A stretch of DNA of 64,000 nucleotides from Mytilus californianus (Eukaryota > Mollusca > Bivalvia > Mytilida > Mytilidae), in NCBI RefSeq assembly GCF_021869535.1, contig NW_026262734.1:77314339-77378338 (forward strand). Reading direction: 5' to 3'. The notes under the pieces were generated by a model, which worked only from the letters and a program-made list of their open reading frames with translations, did no database searches and had not been told where the DNA came from. Positions 1 through 10,995 of this stretch are shown in pieces (position 1 is the stretch's first letter; each line of letters starts with the position of its first letter). A program made the translations under genes and the position numbers.

Positions 1-905
1 GATTAGTACAAAACCCACAAAAATTGGTCCTGTAATTAAATCTGACTTCAAATAAATACGATGGAGGGGAACATCTATACAACCTAACTCCACACCTTGT
101 AACTAAAACGGAGGCACCAACGGCAGTTTCCTCGGACAAAGGCAACACACATTCTAACAACAACGTCTGACAAGCTCCAGTGTCCCGTAAAATCTTAATA
201 GGCTGGGGAGTAGTATTATCAACAATCGAAACAAACCCATCAGACATAAAGGGTTTATAATCCTCCGTGTAATCACAAAAACTGGACTTAAAAGCCTGAC
301 TCGCAGGACATTCCAACTTATTCGTAACAAGGGGTGTCGTACAAGCACTGACTTGGGTTTATTATTTTTTTTCATTCTTCTTCTGGAGTCTAAAACAATC
401 AGCCATCAGGTAACCTTTTTTCTTACAATAAGCACAAGTTAGTGACTTCTTCTCAAAAGGATCAAAATTTGGACTAGACATATTATTACTAGATTAACTC
501 TTATTCTGTGCAACAGGCTTACTGTCAGTACGCTCAGTACTTTGATTTTTGTAATTTCCACTCGAAGTAATAAAGTTTTTACCTTTGAAGCTTCTTTTAT
601 GGGAAAGGGTATAATTATCGGAAACAACAGCTGCATCTTGCAATGTCTCAACAGTTTTGTCATCTAAATATGTTTTTAATTCTAAATGAACACACTGTTT
701 GAACTCTTCTAATACTAACTGTCTTACTTTATCAAAATTGTTATCTATTTTCTTTGACGTAAGCCATTTATCAAATAGATATTCATTTTCTCTAGCAAAT
801 TCAAAATTCAACATAGGTTTGTGATTCAAACTTTTTATAAGGCCTAAATTTCTGTCTATATGCTTCTGGCACTAGATCATAAGCTTTCAAAACTTCCTGT
901 TTTAC
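1..905 (-). pseudogene. Ty3/gypsy-type Gag-protease remnant, runs off the left edge
   Basis: Read on the minus strand, one frame holds a Gag region (about 829-494), a zinc knuckle (about 455-400, CAYC followed by MADC, with the usual His replaced) and an aspartic protease with the active-site motif RDTGAC (about 205-185) that continues to base 1. The order Gag, zinc knuckle, protease on one strand is that of Ty3/gypsy elements. Stops interrupt the frame at 491-493 and in an A-run near 367-372. A frameshift near 838 separates the main Gag frame from more Gag-like sequence reaching about 905. The reverse transcriptase would lie outside the window to the left. The element is not functional as seen. 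The superfamily call rests on layout and Gag resemblance, not on a database search. Confidence 0.7.
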
Positions 906-2394
906 CGTGTAATAAAATGTTCAGCCTGAGTGTATAGAGACTTTGGCATCAGTCTAAATGAGTCAATGAATATCATGTCTATTTTTCCTATATTCTTTGG
1001 AAAAAAATAATACATTTCTCATCTGTGTTTGATGTGAAATTTATCTTTCCCTTGCTTAATCCCAACTCTTTCAGAAATATGCGACTAACCCGTTCAAACC
1101 GTGAAATGGAATTGAATAAATTTTGAAAGTTGATATCCCAAATTACATTTCATGTGAGCTGCATTGCGATATTTATGAGTTAAATTGTCATGGTCGCGAA
1201 CTTTATCATTTTTTAATACGCATATATTACAATGTTACACTTGAATCGAAAGATGAATAGTCTTCATTCTTCATTCTCAAGCTTAAGACCCTGATGGATT
1301 TGGTTGGCATTGGACTCTCAACGTGTGATTGTAAGTTACAAATTTTATAAATGTACCTTCCTCTGGTAATTCTGTTTTTACAGACTGATGCTGACTGCAG
1401 TACTTGCTGTGTTTTTCTATGATGCCCTGTCTGTTAAAGTGACTTACACAGTGTCGACACCAAAAAGTGTTTTTTTTTCCATGGAAGATACATGTGATCC
1501 TAAATTTGAGACAAAGGTCTTGATCTAACAGTAGTGTTGACTTTCATTATTGGTTATAAATAAAAGATCTACATGTACTAGTATTCGTTTAATCATTTAC
1601 TTTTCAATATTCATAAGGGAAATAAGTTCCTCTACCTCCTTATAACAAAAACGTTTTATACTAGGCATATCTAATCTTTCAAATTTATCAATCATCTTGA
1701 GTGACACTGAATATACATCGGACCACTTTTGGTATTTACCCTCTCCTTAGTATGATTTTGATCTACCTTTTCATTATGTAGCGCGGATAAAGTTGCCTAT
1801 TGGAAATACTGTTGATCCTTATGATGAAAATTAAATAATAGCTTTCTTTTTGTGCTAATTTTTGTGGAAATTGTATATAAAAACTCCCTACTCATGCTAC
1901 TAGCGGGTTAGTTTTGATTTAGTTATTTTTATAATATTTAAACAATCCATTTCCATTCTCAATAGTTTTAGATTTCGTTTTGTTAAAGGCATCTTCTTTG
2001 GAAAATTTTCTTTTGCTTTTGTTTCAATTAGTTTGACTGAATAATTTTTCAAGTCTGCTGTACCTCACTAATCAATCCTCCTTGGCAATTTGACGTAGTT
2101 TTTTTTAACCTTTTAGCTACATTAGATTAAATATCCATAGAAGTAAGGTCTTTATCCTTTCTTGGTTCCTATAAAAGGTTTTTTTTTGTGTCTCTAACAT
2201 AATTTAATGGGACCTGGTTTTCTTTTACAAAACCTGGGTTTTTTTTCGTATAAGCGGCGCTTTAAACCGTTGGTATTGGTAGTTGTATCTTCTCAAATCT
2301 AATCCTTCTTCAAGCACCACAAGTTGTACATATTTCTACACTTTGGTCTTTTTGTACAAAATTATGTACATGTTTTACACTAGTAATTTTTGGG
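906..2394. other. Gene-less AT-rich stretch
   Basis: No convincing exon, domain or terminal repeat was seen on either strand. Short T-runs are frequent. The stretch separates the gypsy remnant from the next retroelement tail. Confidence 0.5.
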
Positions 2395-2535
2395 GCCCTT
2401 TATAACTTGCTGTTCGGTGTGAGCCAATGCTCCGTGTTGAAGGCCGTACCTTGACCTATAATGGTTTACTTTTATAAATTGTTACTTGGATGGAGAGTTG
2501 TCTCATTGGTACTCATACCACATCTTCCTATATCT
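2395..2535 (+). repeat. Retroelement 3' tail (GTTGTCTCATTGG type)
   Basis: The stretch ends in GTTGTCTCATTGGTACTC followed by a CATACCACATCTTCC-like end. Close relatives are at 44460-44545, 60455-60570 and, inverted, 20400-20480. Recurrence in one window with a shared end marks it as the 3' terminus of a dispersed retroelement. I cannot assign the parent family. Confidence 0.5.
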
Positions 2536-3479
2536 ATCAGCTGATTTAACTTCAGACTCTGAATTAAAATTATCCAAAGATTTGCGTTGTTTTCCATTTT
2601 ACTTCTTGTTCAACTTTTTAATGGCATCAATTCACTTTTTTCTTTGTACTGATTTATTTCATTACAAACACCATATTTATAAATGTTGTTTGTTATTTTA
2701 GATATTGATTTTATGTTTTATTTACTCGTAGTACTTAATTAAAAAACTATTTTTAATTTAAATAAAAAAACATTTTTTGGGCATTCGCAAATCACTTCAA
2801 ACATTAATTGCTTCTACTTCTTTCTTTCCAAACCTATATCCTTGGTTTCTTACCAGTGTAAATCAAAAATATTCCTGCTTTGATTTTTTAGCCAATTGTA
2901 AACCGTCACTTCTCATGTATGCTCCTTTCAAGTTTGTTTCCTTGTAACATAATGCTTACCCAGTAAATCCAATACTTGCAATATTCTCCAATTTGGTCTT
3001 TAACTGTTAGAATCTTGCTCATCCTAAACTTACCCTTCACTTCTTCAACATTCAAAATTTTATTAAAAAAAAATCTAATCGAGAGATCCTTCCACTGAAA
3101 TGCTTCACAATTTTGTTCTTTGGCTTTCTCTTCCAACACGTATTCCCTCGAAAATTCATCTTCCCCCTCCTCAAACACAGATCTGTTATTTTTATTTTGC
3201 CATATTCTAATTATGTAGTTAAATAATGTTTTTAAATATAATCGACACTTGCCTAGTTCGTACTCTGTTACCATTTTTTATGTGGAAATCTCTTAGTATG
3301 GCCAGCCGGCAAGAGTGAAAGACCTTGGGAGATTACCATGATCTCTATCTAAAATCTGGTGTGTTATTTTGAACAGATATTATGCAAATGAAAGATTCGA
3401 GGGATGTTTGTATAGGGAAATTATAAATTAGATCCGATGTGGTATTGCACATAATCAGAATAAGCTTATGATGCCGGTA
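2536..3479. other. Intergenic stretch with one unrecognised minus-strand ORF
   Basis: The only notable content is a minus-strand ATG frame at 3274-2906 (122 codons). It is rich in Lys, Glu and aromatic residues and I do not recognise it; it may be a fragment of a decayed mobile gene. A GCCAGCCGGCAA motif at about 3301-3312 matches the junction motif of the tandem array near 10 kb. Confidence 0.35.
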
Positions 3480-4120
3480 TTAACATTAATAAAGTTAAAT
3501 TAGAATTGCTTTCGGATCCAGATATGCTGCTTATGTTTGAAAAATCAACCAGAGCAGGAGTTGCCATGATTACATGATAAAGCTTATAACTCATATATGG
3601 TTCATAATCATAAAACACAAATAACTAAATACTCAACTTATTTAGATGATAATTACCGTTTTTATGCACGGACTATGGCACAACCTGTACCTGATGGAGA
3701 TTTTGATTTGGTAGATCCAGATATTAAACTGTCCAGATGATACTAATTATGAATACATGGTTGAATGATATTTTGAATATCCAAAAACACTTCATGATAC
3801 ACATAGTTACTATTCACTAGCACAAGAAAATGTTGAGGTTATTAAGATTGGCAAACTAATACCAACATAACATAACTGCGCCAAGTAAGTGCTCCATTAT
3901 ATTTATCACTAGAAGAAATGAAATTAACTAGGTTCATAGTATAATAAGTTTTGTTCAATGCGTATGGCTTGATAAAAATATAGATTAATATACAAGTCTT
4001 AGATCTAAAGCCATGTCAGATTATGAAAAAAAATGATGATTTATTTTGTATTTTGAAAAACTATGGAACATATTTGCAAGGGAGTCGATGTGAAATTGGT
4101 CGTTAGTGAAAAACAAGCAC
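3480..4120 (+). pseudogene. Type-B DNA polymerase remnant, first part (Polinton/Maverick-like)
   Basis: Fragments in shifting frames resemble the protein-primed family B DNA polymerases of Polinton/Maverick elements. A piece around LELLSDPDM near 3500 is followed by a block ending ECP-like and YPKTLHD near 3790, and then by RSKAMSDYEK near 4010 and KTMEHICKGVDVKLV near 4060-4105. Several stops and frameshifts interrupt it, so it encodes nothing now. The homologous frame stops abruptly at about 4120, where a reverse-transcriptase element begins, and the next polymerase block resumes after 5410. Recognition is from remembered family motifs. Confidence 0.6.
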
Positions 4121-5410
4121 TTTGAATGATATATTGGCTCTCAATAATGACAACTTCAGTATGTATACTAAAGAAATTTATCCTGTTGAACTTACTTTAA
4201 ATAAAGCTAATAATAACAATGACCACTCTCCTTTCCTCGATCTTGATATCTATATCATTAACGGGAAGCTTCATACAAAAATTTATGACAAAAGAGATGA
4301 TTTTTCATTTCCTATCGTTAATTATCCATTTTTAGATGGTGATGTTCCCTTGTCACCATCTTATGGTGTTTATATATCTCAAATTGAACGATTCGCTCGT
4401 GTATATAACAACGTATTGGATTTTAGCGAGAGAAATTTATATATTACTGAAAAATTATTACACCAGGGTTTTCGATATCATAAACTAGTCAAAACATTTA
4501 CTAAATTTTATCATCGGTATAAGGACGTCATTCGTTAATATAACTCAACATGCAGACATCTTATACGTTCGGGTATTTCACATCCAATCTTTTATGGTAA
4601 TATTTTTTACAAAGCACAAAAATGTCAGTATTCACCTCAAAAGCTAACAAAACCTTTAAACTGACTTATCAAGAAGGGATATAGTTACGATACTGTTGTC
4701 AGGTCATTAAAAATTGCATATTTTGGCTTTGATATTGATTCACTTATAGGGTCTTTGCATCGGAATTAAACATATTTATTCTAAAACCAGTTGTTGGCAT
4801 GACACGGGTTATGTTCTTCTCATATATTTTATGACGGTATAATACTAAACCCCTAACAAGTGGGATTGTGCCTGATATTCATATGATGAAGACATAATCT
4901 TTCAATCAGTTTAATTGAGGTCTGGAGCTGGCACGTCAGTAACTGCTTGTAGTCTGTTGTTATTTATGTATTATTGTCATTTTGTTTATTTTCTTTTGTT
5001 TCCTATTCTGACATCGGACTCGGACTTCTCTTAAACTGAGTTTTACTGTGCGTACTGTTGTACGTTTGTTTTTTCTACATTGGCTAGAGGTATAGGGGGA
5101 GGGTTGAGATCTCAAAAAACATGTTGAACCCCGCCGCATTTTTGCGCCTGTCCCAAGTCAGGAGCCTCTGGCCTTTGTTAGTCTTGTATCATTTTTAATT
5201 TTAGTTTCTTGTGTATAATTTGGAGTTTAGTATGACGTCCATTATCACTGAACTAGTATACATATTTGTTTAGGGGCCAGCTGTAGGACGCCTCCGGGTG
5301 CGGGAGTTTCTCGCTTCATTGAAGACCCACTGGTGGCCTTCGGCTGTTGTCTACTCTATGGTCGGGTTGTTGTCTCTTTGACACATTCCCCATTTCCATT
5401 CTCAATTTTT
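4121..5410 (+). mobile_element. 5'-truncated reverse-transcriptase retroelement inserted in the polymerase remnant
   Basis: The insert opens inside a reverse-transcriptase frame (4122-4538). The same protein continues, with in-frame stops, to a terminal stop near 4769. Diagnostic pieces are DDFSFPIVNYPFLDGD and SYGVYISQ, typical of an RT C-terminal region common in bivalve and other animal genomes. About 640 bp of non-coding 3' sequence follow, ending CATTTCCATTCTCAATTTTT at about 5407. The catalytic YxDD part of RT is missing, as expected of a copy truncated at its 5' end during target-primed insertion. I could not settle whether the family is LINE or Penelope-like. Confidence 0.65.
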
Positions 5411-6120
5411 CTTAAATTCGTGGGTAAACCAAGTTTTGACAGTAGAGTTATTTTTAGAGAACAGTTGATAGCCGTTCATATGAAAAAGACTCCGCTTAAA
5501 TTTTAAACTTTTTTAATTTGGGAGTTGTATTTAAGATCTTTCAAAAACACTAGTTATGACTTTCATTACAATTTTATATGCAAACTAAATGACAACAATG
5601 CTAAGCATTTGTGTACTGATACAGATATTCAAACGGATGATTTTCACAAGGATATATCCCTCCATGTTCAAGACAGATTTGATACTTCTAATTATCCATA
5701 TAACTATTTTTTAGGAAGTGCAACTGGTGTTAACAAAAATGTAATTGGCATTTTTAAAGAAGAATTTGCTGGTAAAATACTGACCCAGTTTGTGGGTTGA
5801 AGGATATTATGTACGCCTACAAAGTAGATGGTGAAATTACGAAGAAAGCAAAAGTTTTAAGAAAATGTGATTATGAAAAATGGTACTTTGAAAGACAAAA
5901 ACCATATTAGAATCACATCAGGAAATATACAAATTCAAGAATATTAGTAAGAGTCATCTTCACTTTAATGAAGACATTACTAAGATTGGTTTGTCGGCTA
6001 AAGATGAATAAAAAGAATATTCTGAATATCCCGAAAGAGTTGATAAATTGATTTGTAATTTGACTGCAGTACCATCGGTACATACAACTGCTAGATACGC
6101 TAGGTCTTCCAAACATAACA
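5411..6120 (+). pseudogene. Type-B DNA polymerase remnant, second part
   Basis: Polymerase similarity resumes directly after the RT insert with a block around KPSFDS (about 5430). A longer open frame at 5525-5800 carries TDTDIQTDDFHKDI and FDTSNYPYNY, matching the palm/C-terminal part of Polinton-type polymerases; TDTD is the metal-binding motif region. From 5800 on the similarity is broken by stops and fades by about 6120. With 3480-4120 it forms a single ancient gene split by the insertion. It is clearly non-functional. Confidence 0.6.
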
Positions 6121-6644
6121 TGTTTTGTGGTGGGAATTTAAATGATTAGATATAATGAAAATGAGTTTTTAATGTAAAATACTATATGATTGCACCACTA
6201 CAACTGATAGGAATGACTCATATGAAGAGAGGTTTAAAAAAAACAATAACAAAACTTTGAAAAATACGATCAACACCTTAAAGAACTTACAAAAACAATA
6301 GCGAGCAAAGTGGATAATTTTGACTGCACTATGCAACAAAAAAACCGATGCATTGTTATGATGTTGGCGGTGGAAGAGAAAATCCCATGAAAACCTGGAC
6401 AGTTTAAGGTTATTTGTTAAATGTCAAGACAAAAACAAATTTAAATTTTTACAATATCCGATAGTTTGATCCATGAGTTGAATATCGCGGGATAATCTAT
6501 CAAATTGTCATAGACCTCTTTTACTCAATTCCATGGTCACCTTCGCAATATTTGTCCAAGGCGGTATATATCTGTATTAGTCTTCTGAAGTTCAGGCTCG
6601 TAAAAAGATCATTGGATTTATTCATTGTTGAAATATTTGAGATA
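6121..6644 (+). other. Decayed sequence inside the Polinton-like remnant
   Basis: No frame can be followed here, but the stretch sits between the polymerase and the ATPase-like fragment and probably derives from the same element. No terminal repeats were seen. Confidence 0.3.
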
Positions 6645-6842
6645 CTGTAAATTCAGAAATTATTGCGTGCATTTATTATTGCGATTTTGTCATTTTAGAA
6701 TAAAATTCGATTTTAATTTTTGTGATATTGATAAAAATCCTGTTTAATTCATATAAAAAATTTCAAAATGCGAGTTTAAATTATTGAGATTATTATCCTG
6801 TCGCATTTTTCGCAATAATAAAAACAATTTCTGAATTTACAG
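6645..6842. mobile_element. 198-bp MITE with TA target duplication
   Basis: The left end CTGTAAATTCAGAAATT and the right end AATTTCTGAATTTACAG are perfect inverted repeats, and TA dinucleotides flank both sides (6643-6644 and 6843-6844). The interior is AT-rich and has no coding potential. TIRs plus a TA duplication fit a Tc1/mariner-type non-autonomous element. It inserted between two Polinton gene remnants and so is younger than that element. Confidence 0.75.
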
Positions 6843-7014
6843 TAGTAGGTCGGTGCATGGCTGATTAGTTATCACTTAGGAAATAGTAAACTTTTTTTCG
6901 ATTCAACTTGTTTTGTATCCCTTTTCAAACATTTCTTTCTGGTAATACGATTGAGTTCACTTGATATTTTTTTTCACACACATAATTGCGTATGAATGTA
7001 TCCTTGAGTTTATA

Positions 7015-7285
7015 ATAAAAGAGATTAAGTCGATAGTCCGAAAAGGATTTATTATTTGGACATCAGGAAGCAGCAAAACAACTCTGCTGAAATCTACTCC
7101 TTCGATCGGATTGGGTGGACCTTGGTTTGTATGTATTTCAAAAATCGCTACAACAACCGATCAACCAACTCTAGTATCTTGAGGATTGGTTTGGACGAAG
7201 GATTTTCTAAAGAAGACAATTGTAATCTCATTTTTTTTCAAAAATCAAGTGTTCGTATTTGCTACCGGATTTGGTGAACAGTATA
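7015..7285 (+). pseudogene. Packaging-ATPase-like fragment (Polinton-type)
   Basis: One frame reads IIWTSGSSKTTLL, a degraded Walker A/P-loop (one Gly-Lys position altered). Another frame continues with LRIGLDEGFSKEDN, resembling the segment downstream of the P-loop in Polinton FtsK/HerA-type genome-packaging ATPases. A frameshift near 7180 separates the two. Placement downstream of a Polinton-type polymerase supports the assignment. Walker B cannot be identified and the piece is short, so the call is tentative. Confidence 0.4.
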
Positions 7286-8277
7286 CATTTATCACCTCCG
7301 AGACAGCCGAATGGCATTGATTCCCAATTCTTTTAACAAGACAGGAACCCATTGAAATATAGAAAAAGTATCTGTAGTCAGGGTAGTAAGTACAATGCTG
7401 AAAAAATGATCAGAATATATGATACTAATTCAGTGCAATAAAAAGAAAATACAGCCTCAGTGTATTGCAATTATAATTAAGGGAAATAATTGCACTAACC
7501 TATGTAGACCAAATCATTACAAATGTCTCAGACACTTAAAGATGGCTATGTGACCGACAAATATGATCATGAAATGGCTTCGTGACTGGAAGGGATATTC
7601 TTGAGATATATATTCAAATTAGACTAGACACCGTTCAACGCCGTCAAACACTGCGTCATGTGAATCAAATAATGATGTGTTTCCCATTTGGTAATAGTGG
7701 TAAAAATCTAAGTTAAAGTTTAAAAGCTCAACATCACAAATATTTGACTGAGATATCAGAAGTTATATAGGAATCAAATTTTCGTACATGAAGAGTAACT
7801 CTTTGTTAGATTGTTTTTTTTAATAGACAAGCATGTTAGATAAATAAAGCATCCCCTTTATTTTAGATAGAACATGTCACTACAAACAATGTAGTTTTAG
7901 AAATTTATCCCTATATTTCAATTGGAGATAAATTATGGATTTTTTAACTTTGTAATATGCCCAATTCTGTATTGCTGGATTTTCTAACAATTGCTCATAG
8001 ATTAAGTTCATTCCATACAACCATTTTATCATAGTGCTGCTACGATAATTTTGATAACAATTATTGAAAAGCAAAAATACATGAGAAATAGTGGAGATAC
8101 AACACTAAAAAATATTTTTCTCTGAAATAACTACATTGTAGATGAATAAGCCATTATAATCTAATGGGAGTGTGGAGATAGAATAGTGTAGTTCTGAAAA
8201 AAACTCGTAGAGTGTAGAAATCTCGTATTATAGTTGTATAGGGTGATAGACCATTGCACTTTGATCTCAAATATATA
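7286..8277. other. Unrecognised AT-rich stretch inside the Polinton-like region
   Basis: Stops are dense in all frames and no domain was recognised. It lies between the ATPase-like piece and the next gene debris and may be further element sequence. Confidence 0.3.
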
Positions 8278-9170
8278 GCTAGATTTTTTATCATAAACAG
8301 CTTGATGAACTTGTAAAGGAAATGCACGAGGCCAAGCAAAATATTCGAGCAAGCAACTATCAACCCCGAATAGACAATATTGCATTAACTCGAAACCTTA
8401 CCAAAGTGTTTAAACCCGTGAATGAGGTGCAAAAGGAAGCTGCTTCTCAAATAACCTAAAAATTGAAGACATTCCAACCATGCAGCCAGCTCTACCACCA
8501 CATCAGAGTTTTCCAATCCACTACCTATTTTAGAGCATCTCCAGAGTTTGCACATTCAATTCTATTCAACAAAACCACAGACGCACTCCTGAAACCTCTT
8601 ACTTAACAGTAAATTCTACTTATTATTATAGATTAAACAGAACACACATTTGAATTGCAATATGATAATCGTGGTATTCTTATTGGAAATTCCTCTTTAA
8701 TAATTGTTTGGAATGATATATTGTTGTTGTGTGTGTTATACGAAGGAACATCAGGATGATGGGAACTTATTAAGAAGAAACTTGCCTATTTCATGTATTT
8801 TGAGTCGAATGAATCTGCAAATTTAAGAGATATTCTTTATCATGGAAAGAATTTGAAAGACAGTAGAGCCATGTACTATGGTAACTCTGTTCTCTCCGAA
8901 TCTTCAATATCGAATAAAGATTTCCAGTTTTTTTGTTGTTTTTCTTTGGGGGGGGGTCGTTTCCCTCACTTACAGACTTCAAAACCCCTCACTTCAGACT
9001 TCAAGACAAAATGGTAGTGGATTACAAACCGTGATACTGTCTTCTAATTTCAACAACTTTTTGGGTCGATTAGATCTTTGCAAAGCCTCGTATAAAGCTG
9101 GCAACAACAGGGTAGGAAATTGAATTGTTGCGATGATTGATGCCATGAAAGGTCAGGGATGGATTGTTAT
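8278..9170 (+). pseudogene. Debris of a Polinton-associated gene of unknown function
   Basis: Broken frames read NYQPRIDNIALTRNLTKVF (about 8380-8410), then YEGTSG followed by WELI near 8740-8770, then a block around FLGRLDLCKASYKAGNNRVGN (about 9060-9120). The same ordered motifs occur in a protein I associate with Polinton-like or adintovirus-like elements of invertebrates, whose function I do not know. At least three stops or frameshifts are present. The family link is from memory and needs a profile search. Confidence 0.4.
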
Positions 9171-9715
9171 TCAGGAGTATGCTTCAGATAACCGTCACAA
9201 TGGTTTTAACTTTAAAACGTGGTTGTCAGCGACAATATGTTAATGAAGGCAGGAGTATTATTTAAACTGTCGGTAATTTACTCAATCGAGCATTTACCTC
9301 TTCTGTTTGCAAAAACGCTAGGAGGTAAAGCTGTGAATGCCACCGCCAGTGCAGCTTTAAAAGATGTCGAAAAGAAGCCAATCATAAAGTAAATAAATTG
9401 ACTACATCTATAACATTCATCGTATCAGAAAATTGACGCCGCATCAGTAATCAGTACGATACATCCATCCACTTGAAAGATAGTAAACGTTATGATATGG
9501 CTGTAATAAAGCTTGAGACTTAATACTCTTTTCCAAATAATCATGTAAAAAAGTTACTCAAAATCTTCTCCGGACGTTGGTTGGTTCACCATTTATTTAA
9601 ACTGTTCTTACGATATCGCTAACATCACCAATGAAATTTAACGACATATACAACCGCAAAAAAATCAGTCAAAATTGTCGTCGATGCCAGTTAATTTGAC
9701 TATTTAAATACCGGA
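9171..9715 (+). pseudogene. Further decayed coding debris, possibly structural-protein derived
   Basis: Short readable pieces such as KRYDMAVIKLET (near 9490) and a GWFTIYLNCSYDIANIT block (near 9580-9630) lie in different frames separated by stops. Their position just after the previous debris, on the same strand, suggests they are the end of the same Polinton-like element. I could not identify the element's terminal repeats, so its true right end is unknown. Confidence 0.3.
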
Positions 9716-10995
9716 GTACACCCCACCCCCCCCCCCCCAAATCCCTTTACTGACACTGACTTGTACGGGTCTAGGGCCTAATTGCTATGGGCCATTTTAG
9801 AGGCAATGCCTACCTCTACCTCTGGTATAAAGGCCCACGTGGAGAATCTCTTCGTTTAGCCAGCCGGCAATAGTTTATTTCGACTTTGATGATATACAAG
9901 GGTACCTCCTCCCCCTTTTAACCCTTTGCTGACAAACTCGAACGGGTATAGGGCATAAGTACTCTAGGCCATTTTAAAGGCAATGCCTACCTCTACCTCT
10001 GGTATAATGGCCCACGTAGAGAATCTGTCAGTTTTGCCAGCCGGCAATAGTTAATTTCGACTTTGTGATATACCACGGTACTCCCCCTACCCTTCGCTGA
10101 CAAATTCATACGGGTCTAGGGCATAAGTGCTATAAGCCATTTTAGAGGCAATGCCTACCTCTACTTCTAGTATAATGGCCAACTTGGAGAATCGCTTAGT
10201 TAGGCCAGCCGGCAATAGTTAATTTCGACTTTGTGATATACCACGGTACTCCCCGTACCCTTTGCTGACAAATTCGAATGGGTCTAGGGCATAAATGCTT
10301 TGGGCCATTTTAGAGGCAGTGCCTACCTCTACCTCTGGTATAATGGCCCACGTGGAGAATCTCTTCGTTAAGCCAGCCGGCAATAGTTTATTTCGACTTC
10401 GTGATATACACGGGTACCCTCCCGCTTTTAACCCTTTGCTGACAAACTCGTACGGGTCTAGGGCATAAGTGCTATGAGCCATTTTAAAGGCAATGCCTAC
10501 CTCTACCTCTGGTATAATGGCCCACGTGGAGAATCTCTTAGTTTGGCCAGCCGGCAACAGTTAATTTCGACTTTGTGATATACCACGGTACTCCCCTTAC
10601 CCTTTGCTGACAAATTCGTACTGGTCTAGGGCATAAATGCTATGAGCCATTTTAGAGGCAATGCCTACTTCCACCTCTGGTATAATGGCCCACGTGGAGA
10701 ATCTCTTAGTTTGGCCAGCCGGCAACAGTTAATTTCGACTTTGTGATATAGCACGGTACTCCCCTTACCCTTTGCTGACAAATTCATACGGGTCTAGGGC
10801 ATAAGTGCTATGGGCAATTTTAGAGGCAATGCCTACCTCTACCTCTAGTATAATGGCCAAGTTTGGCCAGCCGGCAATAGTTGATTTCGACTTCGTGATA
10901 TACCGAGGTACCCCCTCCCCCTTTTAACCCTTTGCTGACTCGTACGGATCTAGGGCATAAGTGATATGGGCCAATTTAAACGCAATGCCTACCTC
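9716..10995. repeat. Tandem array, about eight units of 168-177 bp
   Basis: The motif CAGCCGGCAA recurs at 9861, 10038, 10206, 10374, 10548, 10716 and 10868, giving steps of 177, 168, 168, 174, 168 and 152. Each unit also holds GGCAATGCCTACCTCTAC, TATAATGGCCCACGTGGAGA and a TTTGCTGACAAA segment. The last full step is shortened by a deletion. Because 168 is divisible by three, some units read through as an artefactual repeated peptide on the minus strand (10219-10557). The first unit begins in a C-run at about 9720. It resembles a small satellite or the amplified core of a bivalve tandem-core element. Confidence 0.85.

Noticed and set aside
2906..3274. 122-codon minus-strand ORF
   Set aside because: ATG-started and fairly long, but no domain, signal or splice context was recognised, so it is mentioned only in the stretch description.
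9720..9740. C-run near 9725 and G-run near 8949 as quadruplex signals
   Set aside because: Simple homopolymer runs beside repeat borders; nothing further supports function.
10219..10557. 112-codon minus-strand ORF with an internally repeated peptide
   Set aside because: The repeat comes from the 168-bp tandem array reading through in one frame; other units carry stops or different frames.
9716..10995. Tandem array considered as a CRISPR-like array
   Set aside because: Units are contiguous and of about 170 bp with no unique spacers, in a eukaryotic context.
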